Shown piece after piece: positions 1 through 6,017 of a DNA stretch of 11,036 nt. The position numbers were made by a program, and so were the translations under genes. Below the pieces are notes generated by a model, which worked only from the letters and a program-made list of their open reading frames with translations, was not told the origin of the DNA and did not search any database. Within the stretch, counting starts at the first letter, position 1; each line of letters begins with the position of its first letter. Source of the stretch: Oscillospiraceae bacterium (GTDB lineage: Bacteria; Bacillota; Clostridia; Oscillospirales; Ruminococcaceae); assembly GCA_017472375.1 (NCBI GenBank), contig JAFUQL010000094.1:1-11036 (forward strand), given 5' to 3'.

Positions 1-341
1 CTCACCTTGCCGTAGAGCTTCTTTTCCTTCCACACGTCGTAGGCCTGCAGGGTCTCAAGCCCCGGGTCGGCCAAAAGGATAAACGGCAGGCCGTGCTTTT
101 CCGCAAATTTCCGGTGGGACTCCACCGAATCCTTGCTGATGCCGATCACCACCGTGTCCTTTGTGCGGAACCCCTCGTAGGCAGCGGCAAAGGCACAGGC
201 CTGCCGGGTGCAGCCGGGGGTATTGTCCTTGGGGTAAAAATACAGGACCACCTTTTTGCCCAGAAAGTCCGACAGCCGCACGGTGCGGCCGTCCTGCGCC
301 TGCAGGGCGAAGTCCGGGGCTTTGGTGCCCGCTTCCAGCAT
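1..341 (-). CDS. bcp: Thioredoxin-dependent peroxiredoxin, Bcp/PrxQ type (C-terminus outside window)
   Basis: Reduces hydrogen peroxide and organic hydroperoxides in the cytoplasm, using thioredoxin as reductant (family knowledge). The first 113 residues are visible, starting MLEAGTKAPDFALQ. The AhpC/TSA signature TPGCTRQAC places the peroxidatic Cys at residue 44 and a second Cys at 49. This +5 spacing is the hallmark of the Bcp/PrxQ subgroup, which forms an intramolecular disulfide. The FYPKDNTPGC strand-loop and the GISKDS motif also fit. The gene runs off the window at position 1; Bcp proteins are usually about 150 residues, so roughly 40 are missing. The ATG is supported by an AGGAGG Shine-Dalgarno 8 nt upstream. 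It has its own promoter (391-419) and is separated from the upstream yitT-like gene by a terminator, so it is probably a separate transcription unit. Confidence 0.95.
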   Translation of the reverse strand, partial: MLEAGTKAPDFALQAQDGRTVRLSDFLGKKVVLYFYPKDNTPGCTRQACAFAAAYEGFRTKDTVVIGISKDSVESHRKFAEKHGLPFILLADPGLETLQAYDVWKEKKLYGKV

Positions 342-390
342 AGAGCGTACCTCCTTGCTCCCGGCCTTGCGGCGGGAGGGTTTTCTTTTT

Positions 391-419
391 ATTATGCCAC
401 TCCGCGGCCGGGACTGCAA
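391..419 (-). promoter_or_regulatory. Promoter of the peroxiredoxin gene
   Basis: Read on the minus strand, TTGCAG (414-419) and CATAAT (391-396) are separated by 17 bp. An A/T-rich stretch (381-395) follows the -10, and the start codon lies about 50 nt downstream. This is a housekeeping sigma-type promoter inferred from sequence only. Confidence 0.6.
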
Positions 420-425
420 TCGCCC

Positions 426-472
426 CAAAACACAGCAGCGCCCCCGGCCGTGCGGCTCCGGGGGCGCTGCTG
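426..472 (-). terminator. Intrinsic terminator after the YitT-family gene
   Basis: A perfect 15-bp stem (CAGCAGCGCCCCCGG at 433-447 against 458-472) with a 10-nt loop is followed on the minus strand by TGTGTTTT. It begins 11 nt after the yitT-like stop codon, so it ends that transcript before the peroxiredoxin promoter. Confidence 0.85.
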
Positions 473-483
473 CAGAGGGGCGG

Positions 484-1347
484 TCACTCCATCAGGAAGC
501 CCCGGCCCACGATCTCGCTGGTGTTGGTGATGACCATGAAGGCGTCCGGGGAGGCCGCCCGCACGAAGTTGCGCAGGCGGATGGCCTGCCCGCGGCGCAC
601 CGCCGTCAGCACGATGGCCCGGTCCTCGCCGGAATAGCTGCCCTGTGCGCGGCACAGGGTGGCGCCCCGGTTCAGCTCATTGCGGATGAAGGCGCAGATG
701 GGCTCGGGGTCGGCGCAGACGATGGTGAAATACTTGCACAGGTTGATGCTGTCCAGCACGTTGTCGATGACGAACACCTTAGCCAGCAGGCCCATCAGGG
801 AGAACAGACCGATGGTCATGTCGTACAGCACAAAGGAGAAGGCCACACTGGCGAAGTCGATGACCAGCAGCGCTTTGCCGATGTCCATCTTCACATACTT
901 GCGCAGGATCATGGCGGCGATGTCGGTGCCGCCGCTGCAGGCCCCCAGCTGGAACAGCTCGGCGGACATGGCCGCCACCGCCAGGGTGACCACCACCGCC
1001 TCCAGCGCAGGCTCGGTGGTCAGGGGCGCGGTGATGGGCACGAACATCTCCAGCAGCTCATAGCACAGCGAGCTGCACAGGGTGACATACACCGTGCGCA
1101 CGCCAAAGTCCCGCCCGAGGCACAGAAAGGCCGCCAGCAGCAGCACCAGATTGATGGCGATGTTGTAGGTGGCAAAGGAGATGGGGGTGGCGGTGGACAG
1201 AAGCACCGCCAGGCCGGTGACGCCGCCAAACACGAAGTGGTTGGGCAGCTGGAACAGGTAGATGACCACCGCCGTGCCTACACAGCACAGGGTGATGAGA
1301 ATGTAATCGCGCACGGCTGCGCCGACGCCGCTCTTTGTATCCGTCAT
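484..1347 (-). CDS. YitT-family membrane protein with C-terminal DUF2179 domain
   Basis: A 287-residue integral membrane protein of unknown substrate, belonging to the YitT family common in Firmicutes. Residues 15-200 contain about five hydrophobic segments. The family signature GACSGGTDIAAMILRKY at about 135-151 corresponds to the usual G-x-S-x-G-G-T-D-I motif. The last ~80 residues (from about 205) form the soluble DUF2179 domain (KYFTIVCADPEPICAFI and following). The length matches the family norm of about 280. The reading frame is open upstream of this ATG, but the start at 1347 is chosen because GGAGGG lies 8 nt before it and the upstream extension contains no membrane-like or conserved sequence and overlaps the promoter. 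It is monocistronic, with its own promoter and terminator. Some YitT proteins have been proposed to be transporters, but no substrate can be assigned here. Confidence 0.92.
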   Translation of the reverse strand: MTDTKSGVGAAVRDYILITLCCVGTAVVIYLFQLPNHFVFGGVTGLAVLLSTATPISFATYNIAINLVLLLAAFLCLGRDFGVRTVYVTLCSSLCYELLEMFVPITAPLTTEPALEAVVVTLAVAAMSAELFQLGACSGGTDIAAMILRKYVKMDIGKALLVIDFASVAFSFVLYDMTIGLFSLMGLLAKVFVIDNVLDSINLCKYFTIVCADPEPICAFIRNELNRGATLCRAQGSYSGEDRAIVLTAVRRGQAIRLRNFVRAASPDAFMVITNTSEIVGRGFLME

Positions 1348-1416
1348 GGAACGATCCCTCCGCAAAATCCAGCCCGCGGACACACTGCGCGGGCAAGCAT
1401 CGATCATACGGGCACC

Positions 1417-1446
1417 ATTATAGCGAAGGAAGGCGAAAAAATCCAA
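1417..1446 (-). promoter_or_regulatory. Promoter of the YitT-family gene
   Basis: On the minus strand there is a perfect TATAAT (1417-1422) with a weak TTGGAT (1441-1446) 18 bp upstream. The leader is about 60 nt to the start codon. Confidence 0.6.
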
Positions 1447-1502
1447 TACGAAACCGGTTATGGCCGCCATAACCCAGAGCCATCCTCCCCCGCCCCCGGC
1501 GC

Positions 1503-1548
1503 CGCAAAGCAAACGGCAGGCACCGGCCCCATGGCCCGGCGCCTGCCG
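1503..1548 (-). terminator. Terminator of the esterase/ATP-grasp/gamma-glutamyl ligase/amidotransferase operon
   Basis: A GC-rich hairpin (1514-1548) has outer arms CGGCAGGC and GCCTGCCG. On the minus strand it is followed by TTTGCTTT. It lies 44 nt after the stop codon of the last operon gene. The U-tract is interrupted, so termination strength is uncertain. Confidence 0.7.
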
Positions 1549-1591
1549 TGCTGTTATCTTGTTCTCATCGCGGCCTCACCGCAATGGGGCC

Positions 1592-2329
1592 TCAGCCCTC
1601 GGCGCGGCTGTATTCGTTGCCGTGGCTCGCACCCTCGAACTCCCGGCGCCCATCCCGATAGGCGCACAGAGCGGTGAAGGGATGCTCCTCCCACGCGCCG
1701 CCGTCCAGCGGGGTGGTGGCCAGCAGCAGGGTGTCGCCCCGCTGGCTGCAGTACAGGGATCTGCCGTAGTTGGTGTGGGCGTACAGCAGCTCGCCGTCCC
1801 AGATCAGCAGGTTCAGCTTGTTGCCTCTGGACATATCGGCCACCAGCTCATCCAGCAGGGCGAAGCGCTCGGCATCGGTCAGGCCGCGGCCCAGCTCCAC
1901 CTGCCGCTCGTTGACCCGGTCCACGATGTAGTACAGGATCCGCTCGCTGTCGGTCTGGCCCTCCTGCTGATCCCGGTAGGCCTCGTGGGCGGGGTAGCTG
2001 AAGATGGTGCCGTTGTGGGCCAGGGTCCAGCCGCGGCCGTAGTTGTCACGCCGCACAAAGGGGTGGCAGTTGATGTACTCGGTGGCGCCCACCGTGGCCA
2101 GCCGGATGTGGGCGACCATGCTGCGCACCAGGATGGGGTTGCGCAGGCGCTCCTTCAGGTAGCTGCTGCAGGCGGCCTGCACCGGCTCCTTTTCCAGCGA
2201 GGCGTGGTCGCCGCGGAACACCGCCATGCCCCAGCCGTTGCCGTGCTTCTGGCTGTGGGAGAAGAACTCCCGCAGAAGGTCGTTTACCTCGATGCGCTCC
2301 ACCGAGCTGACGCCAAACATTTCACACAT
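1592..2329 (-). CDS. Class II glutamine amidotransferase-fold protein (YafJ/EgtC-like)
   Basis: A 245-residue N-terminal-nucleophile hydrolase. The protein starts MCEMFGVSS; after removal of Met, Cys2 would be the catalytic nucleophile that attacks a glutaminyl or gamma-glutamyl amide. Other family motifs are AHIRLATVG (about 73-81, substrate-binding Arg), NCHPF, AHNGTIFS (Asn/Gly of the oxyanion hole) and GQTDSERIL (Asp that binds the substrate amino group). No synthase domain is attached. It therefore resembles YafJ and EgtC, the latter of which removes a gamma-glutamyl group in ergothioneine synthesis. Frame-wise the ORF extends further upstream, but the ATG before Cys is required by the mechanism and has GGAGG 7-8 nt upstream. 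Its ATG overlaps the stop of the preceding ligase gene by one base (TAATG), implying translational coupling. Its role here as a gamma-glutamyl hydrolase or amidotransferase is inference. Confidence 0.9.
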   Translation of the reverse strand: MCEMFGVSSVERIEVNDLLREFFSHSQKHGNGWGMAVFRGDHASLEKEPVQAACSSYLKERLRNPILVRSMVAHIRLATVGATEYINCHPFVRRDNYGRGWTLAHNGTIFSYPAHEAYRDQQEGQTDSERILYYIVDRVNERQVELGRGLTDAERFALLDELVADMSRGNKLNLLIWDGELLYAHTNYGRSLYCSQRGDTLLLATTPLDGGAWEEHPFTALCAYRDGRREFEGASHGNEYSRAEG

Positions 2330-3600
2330 TATGCTTCCTCCTGTCTTTGCCGGGCAAGTTCCATGCCCTTTTTCACAAAACCGCCGCCGAAGGCGCGGCG
2401 GATCTTCCACGCGTAGCGGTTCTCCGCATCCAGGAATTTATCCCGCTCAAAGGCCAGCACCGCCCGCAGCTCCTCCGGGAAGTCCCGGTAGAAGGCGTCC
2501 ATGCGGTCCAGCACCTGCAGGGCGGCGTCCGCCACCGGGCACACGGTGCCGTCCGGCAGCAGGATCTTCACGGTCTTGAGGTCGTAGCGGGCGGCGTTCT
2601 TGAAGTTCTGCACCGCCTGCACCTGGTCCTTCGCCGCCAGCTTTGTGCCGGGCACGCTGGCCAGCCACACCAGGAACATCTGGGCAAACAGCAGGTCCCG
2701 CTCCTCCAGGCCGGCGGGGGCCAGCGGGTTCAGGTCCACCATGCGCAGCTCGATGTGGTCCACCCCCTGCTCCCGCAGGGTGTCCAGCCGGTTCTGGCCC
2801 CGGGGTTTCAGCCGCACCGGGTAGTACAGCTCGGTGGGGAAGCGCAGCAGCCCGTCGTCCACATACTTCTGGATGCCGTCCGCATAGGCGCGCACGTTCG
2901 AGTAGTCGAAGATGGGCGCGAAGCTGTTCCAGTAGCCCATCTCGCTGCACCGCACCGAGGCCATGCCGGTGAAGGTGTCCCCGTCAAAGGTGCCCTTTTC
3001 CACAAAGGAGCTGTCCATCAGGGGGCTTGCGGCGGTCACGGCCACCAGCAGCCAGCCGTAGGCGGCGGCCTGTTCGGCCAGGTCCACATACAGCCGGTCC
3101 CGGTAGGCGTCAAAATCGGCCTCGCCGCTGAGGGCAAAGTCCGCCCGCAGCAGCTCGTCCGCAAAGGAATAGTTCACATGGATGCCCGAAAAGGTCATCT
3201 TGTACCGCCCGTACCGGTCGGACAGATACTCCCGGTAGGCGGTCTTGCTGGCCTCGTCGCCCACGAACCGGGCCACCGGCACATCCGCCTCGTTGCGGAT
3301 GTAGGGCGGGTTGGAGAAGGGCCACAGGTACTCCCGCCGGGGCAGCGCCCTCAGGGTCTGCTGCATCCGCCGGTCGCACTGGCGCAGGGCTTCCATGGCC
3401 TCGGCGGCGCTGGCGCACACCGGGGTGTTGATCTCGGTCTGGTTCTCGCAGAAATCCCGCACGATGTGTTCATCGCCGGCAAAGGGGTGGTCGGTCTGGG
3501 CAAGGAATCCGTCCTCGTCCACCCGCAGGCTCTCCCGCTCAAGGCCAAAGCAGCCCTTCAGCAGAAGCGGCCGGATGCTCGGATGCTCCGCGTGCAGCAC
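2329..3600 (-). CDS. Glutamate-cysteine ligase-like enzyme (GshA/GshF N-domain type)
   Basis: A 423-residue ATP-dependent ligase expected to join the gamma-carboxyl of glutamate to an amino group, with Cys as the classical acceptor. Signature blocks of the type I glutamate-cysteine ligase family are present in order: GCFGLERESLRV (16-27), RDFCENQTEINTP (48-60), FSGIHVNYSF (137-146), TAASPLMDSSF (about 189-199) and HIELRMVDLNPL (282-293). It is shorter than E. coli GshA (about 520) and resembles the N-terminal domain of bifunctional GshF without its fused ATP-grasp half; a separate ATP-grasp gene lies immediately upstream. The start is a GTG two bases after the ATP-grasp stop, with AAAGGAAG about 10 nt upstream; no better ATG exists in frame nearby. 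Acceptor specificity cannot be read from sequence, so gamma-glutamylcysteine synthesis is likely but not certain. Confidence 0.88.
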   Translation of the reverse strand: MLHAEHPSIRPLLLKGCFGLERESLRVDEDGFLAQTDHPFAGDEHIVRDFCENQTEINTPVCASAAEAMEALRQCDRRMQQTLRALPRREYLWPFSNPPYIRNEADVPVARFVGDEASKTAYREYLSDRYGRYKMTFSGIHVNYSFADELLRADFALSGEADFDAYRDRLYVDLAEQAAAYGWLLVAVTAASPLMDSSFVEKGTFDGDTFTGMASVRCSEMGYWNSFAPIFDYSNVRAYADGIQKYVDDGLLRFPTELYYPVRLKPRGQNRLDTLREQGVDHIELRMVDLNPLAPAGLEERDLLFAQMFLVWLASVPGTKLAAKDQVQAVQNFKNAARYDLKTVKILLPDGTVCPVADAALQVLDRMDAFYRDFPEELRAVLAFERDKFLDAENRYAWKIRRAFGGGFVKKGMELARQRQEEA

Positions 3601-3602
3601 GA

Positions 3603-4832
3603 TCAGTCACTTCCTTTCGTCTGGATCCAGCCCGCGCCGTCCGCATGGCGCAGAATGAAGTCGGCCTGCTCCTCCAGCTCCTCCTTCGAGTCGGCCCACA
3701 GCAGGTAGATGTGGCTGCCCATGCCGCCGGAGATGGCCTTCGGGGGATCCTTCTCCATCAGGATATGATCGCCCAGGCGCTCGCGGATCTCCCCGGGGCT
3801 GTGCAGGTACTCCACCGCGCCGCCGCGGCCCACATGGGTCACATAGCGGCGGAACTCATAATCCCGGAAGGAGCGGTTCTCATTGTACATCAGGATCTCA
3901 GCCCAGATCTGGTACACGTCCACATCGTAGGTGTAGTTCATCTTGTCGGGGATGTAGCCGCCGGGGGCGCGCATATTCACCTCAAGGCCCAGGATGTCGC
4001 CGGCCTTGCCCAGACCCTCCCGGTCCTCGTCCAGCCGGAAGAACTCAAAGTGGAAGAAGCGGTTGCGGGGCGCGAAGGCCGCCACCACCCGGCGGCCCAC
4101 GTCGTACAGATCCATGGACTGCACCGGCTGGGAGTAGCTGACGTTCTCGCCGCTGCCGTGCAGCATCTCCATGGGGGTCTGCATCATCACCTGGCCGGAG
4201 CAGAACAGGATGTTGGCGTCCGCGTCGGTGATGCCGTCGAAGGTCTCCACATGGCCGGGCACGAACTCCTCCATGATGAACTGCACCTTGGGCTCGGTGG
4301 CAAAGAAGGCGGCCAGCTCCTCATCGCAGGTGAGCTTCTCGGTGTTGGAGGCGCCCACGCCGATGTCCGGCTTGACCACCACCGGGTAGCCCACCTCGTC
4401 GATGAAGGCGCGGCAGCCGTCCCAGTCGTCCACCAGGTGGAAGCGGGCGGTCTTGACGCCGGCGCGGCTGTAGCCCTTCTTCATCTCAGACTTGCGCTTC
4501 ACCGCGTCCAGGTCGGCGGTGTGGAAGCCGGTGGGCACGTTGAAGTCGGTGCGCAGGCGGGCTTCCAGCTCCAGCCAGTACTCGTTCTGGCTGTCGATGT
4601 AGTCGATGCGCCCATAGTGGAACACAAAGTAGGCCGCCGCCCGGTACACCTGCTCGTAGTCCTCCAGGCTGTCCACCCGGTAGTACTCGGTGAGGGCATT
4701 GCGGCAGTTGTCGCCGATGCTCTCGTAGGAGGCGTCACCGATGCCCAGCACGTTCACGCCCATCCGCTTCAGGCGGTCGCAGAACTGGTAAAAATGCAGG
4801 GGGAAATGCGGGGAAATAAAGATCACATTCAT
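3603..4832 (-). CDS. ATP-grasp carboxylate-amine ligase
   Basis: A 409-residue ATP-grasp enzyme, predicted to activate a carboxylate as an acyl-phosphate and couple it to an amine or thiol. Residues 1-110 form a pre-ATP-grasp Rossmann-like domain (MNVIFISPHFP). The ATP-binding lysine region is YPVVVKPDIGVGASNT (149-164, Lys154). The second nucleotide-binding element is FIMEEFVPGH (185-194). The metal-binding motif is LGLEVNMRAPGG (281-292, with Glu284, Asn286 and Arg288). The ORF is open for 23 further codons upstream, but the ATG at 4832 begins the conserved fold and has AAGGAG 9-10 nt before it. It sits between the esterase (44-nt gap) and the gamma-glutamyl ligase (2-nt gap). Next to a GshA-like enzyme it could act as a glutathione-synthetase-like second ligase, but it is not the GshB or GshF ATP-grasp type by sequence. 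The substrate is unknown. Confidence 0.85.
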   Translation of the reverse strand: MNVIFISPHFPLHFYQFCDRLKRMGVNVLGIGDASYESIGDNCRNALTEYYRVDSLEDYEQVYRAAAYFVFHYGRIDYIDSQNEYWLELEARLRTDFNVPTGFHTADLDAVKRKSEMKKGYSRAGVKTARFHLVDDWDGCRAFIDEVGYPVVVKPDIGVGASNTEKLTCDEELAAFFATEPKVQFIMEEFVPGHVETFDGITDADANILFCSGQVMMQTPMEMLHGSGENVSYSQPVQSMDLYDVGRRVVAAFAPRNRFFHFEFFRLDEDREGLGKAGDILGLEVNMRAPGGYIPDKMNYTYDVDVYQIWAEILMYNENRSFRDYEFRRYVTHVGRGGAVEYLHSPGEIRERLGDHILMEKDPPKAISGGMGSHIYLLWADSKEELEEQADFILRHADGAGWIQTKGSD

Positions 4833-4876
4833 GGCCGGTCGCTCCTTTTTTATCTTAAGAATTGGTCTCGCTTGGT

Positions 4877-5629
4877 TCAGTTCCACAGGTAGGTCATCCA
4901 CACGGGCAGCTGATGCTCCCAGCTGGCCTCGTTGTGGTCACCGCCCTCCTGACACATCAGGTAGGTGCCCGCGCCCTTGGCCTGCACAAGGCGCTCCAGC
5001 TTCAGGATGCGCTGCTCCTGCTGCTGCACGCTCTCGGGGCTGCCCTCGGCGGTGCCCCAGCTGAAGAAGATGCGGGTGTCCGGGTCGAGGGTGGAGGCCG
5101 CGATCTCCTTTTCAAAGGCCTGCATGGAGGGGGCCAGCGCCGGCGAGATCACCGCCGCCTTGGAGAACCAGGCATTGTACCGCAGCACGGTGTACAGGCA
5201 CATCATGCCGCCCATGCTGTAGCCGCCGATGGCGGTGGCCTCACGGAAGGGCCAGGTGCGGTAGTTCTGGTCGACCCAGGGCTTCAGCTCCTTCACGATC
5301 CACTCGGCCGTGGCCTCGCCCCGGCCCTTGATGTCGCCGTACATGAAGCTGCGGATGTCGAAGGGGCAGTACTCGTGCACCCGCTGCAGCTCGTCCGCCG
5401 CGCAGGCGATGCCCACCACGATGAACTTTTTGCCCCAGCCGTCCAGGAACTCCTTCATGCCCAGGCTCTTGCCGAAGGTGGCCTCGCTGTCGTAATAGAG
5501 GTTGTGGCCGTCGAACATATAGACCACCGGGTAGCGCTCGTCGCTGCGGTCGTAGTCGTCGGGCAGATACAGATGGATGGTCCGGTTTTCCTTTGCGGGG
5601 CCGAACCACCGCTCAATTTTTGTCACCAT
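4877..5629 (-). CDS. Alpha/beta-hydrolase, esterase family (EstA/Fes-like)
   Basis: A 250-residue single-domain serine hydrolase with no signal peptide, so predicted cytoplasmic. The nucleophile elbow is IGGYSMGG, with Ser138. The oxyanion-side motif is YPVVYMFDGHNLY (33-45). The likely catalytic His is in EGGDHNEASWEHQLP, most probably His232, with His239 as the alternative. This pattern matches the esterase family related to enterochelin esterase and S-formylglutathione hydrolase-like proteins (COG2819/COG2382 group). The ATG at 5629 has AAAGGAG 9-10 nt upstream; the longer in-frame extension runs through the leader and its terminator and is rejected. As the first gene of the operon, it could cleave an ester, thioester or activated peptide intermediate made by the two downstream ligases; this is inference from context. 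Confidence 0.85.
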   Translation of the reverse strand: MVTKIERWFGPAKENRTIHLYLPDDYDRSDERYPVVYMFDGHNLYYDSEATFGKSLGMKEFLDGWGKKFIVVGIACAADELQRVHEYCPFDIRSFMYGDIKGRGEATAEWIVKELKPWVDQNYRTWPFREATAIGGYSMGGMMCLYTVLRYNAWFSKAAVISPALAPSMQAFEKEIAASTLDPDTRIFFSWGTAEGSPESVQQQEQRILKLERLVQAKGAGTYLMCQEGGDHNEASWEHQLPVWMTYLWN

Positions 5630-5699
5630 ACAGAATCGCTCCTTTCCCTGCGCCGCACACCGGGGCACAGGCCGCATCTCGCCGGGCCGCATCCGCCCC

Positions 5700-5748
5700 A
5701 AAAAGAACAAACGCGCCCGCCTTTCATCTGCCTGAAAGACGAGCGCGT
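5700..5748 (-). terminator. Regulatory (attenuator) terminator in the T-box leader
   Basis: A continuous 16-bp stem (arms 5733-5748 and 5711-5726, two G-U wobbles, 6-nt loop) is followed by the U-rich tract TTGTTCTTTTT. Its 5' arm contains CTTTC (5734-5738), which is also the 3' strand of the antiterminator, so the two structures are mutually exclusive. It lies about 70 nt before the esterase ATG. Confidence 0.85.
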
Positions 5749-5871
5749 GAACCGCAGTACCACTTTCGTTCGTCCCGGCCGGGCCGGGAGCCGGACTCGG
5801 GCGCCGGGGCTGCCTGCTGGGAGGCGAACGAAGCACCCTTTCCTCCACTGCACTATGAAAGTGTATTTGTT
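5700..5871 (-). promoter_or_regulatory. T-box leader (tRNA-responsive) of the four-gene operon
   Basis: A leader of about 172 nt. The T-box signature GAAAGUGGUACUGCGG (5767-5752) pairs through GAAAG with CUUUC (5738-5734), leaving the UGGU bulge that would base-pair with the ACCA end of an uncharged tRNA. This antiterminator competes with the terminator at 5700-5748. Just upstream, UCCCGGC-CCG-GCCGGGA fits a Stem III. UGGU implies an A discriminator base, which by usual bacterial identity rules argues against Cys, Gly, Glu and Ser tRNAs. The remaining 5' part (about 85 nt) is short and GC-rich. I cannot identify a canonical Stem I or specifier codon, so the amino acid is unknown and a divergent T-box is possible. 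Confidence 0.7.
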
Positions 5872-5877
5872 AACGCT

Positions 5878-5906
5878 ATTATAAGAGATTCCCCCTGGAA
5901 TGTCAA
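5878..5906 (-). promoter_or_regulatory. Perfect consensus promoter of the T-box operon
   Basis: On the minus strand TTGACA (5901-5906) and TATAAT (5878-5883) are separated by exactly 17 bp, a full consensus sigma-A promoter. The predicted start is near 5871. Such a strong promoter fits a unit whose output is set downstream by attenuation. Confidence 0.9.
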
Positions 5907-6017
5907 CCTTGGCGCGGCCTGCCGGGGCGGGTGCTCGCCGGGCGGGGCGGGCGGATTTTTCACTTTAGCCCGTTGTTTTCACGCCGGCACGCTCGCCGCA
6001 GCAGGCGCAGGGGCCGT

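Noticed and set aside
256..1677. 473-codon open frame on the plus strand across the yitT-like gene
   Set aside because: Runs over a terminator hairpin, two promoters and the yitT-like gene; low-complexity antisense translation with no start signal.
2347..3708. 453-codon open frame on the plus strand opposite the GshA-like gene
   Set aside because: Same reason: composition is typical of an antisense frame, and all conserved ligase blocks are on the minus strand.
3645..4892. 415-codon open frame on the plus strand opposite the ATP-grasp gene
   Set aside because: Antisense shadow of a GC-rich gene: rich in His, Val, Gly, Ala and Gln, no domain motifs, no ribosome binding site, and the minus-strand protein has full ATP-grasp motifs.
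5630..5848. In-frame N-terminal extension of the esterase
   Set aside because: It would be translated through the T-box antiterminator and terminator; the ATG at 5629 has a proper ribosome binding site and begins the conserved domain.
5901..6017. Possible terminator after the alcohol dehydrogenase gene
   Set aside because: GC-rich short inverted repeats exist, but none is followed by a U-tract on the minus strand, so I do not call one.
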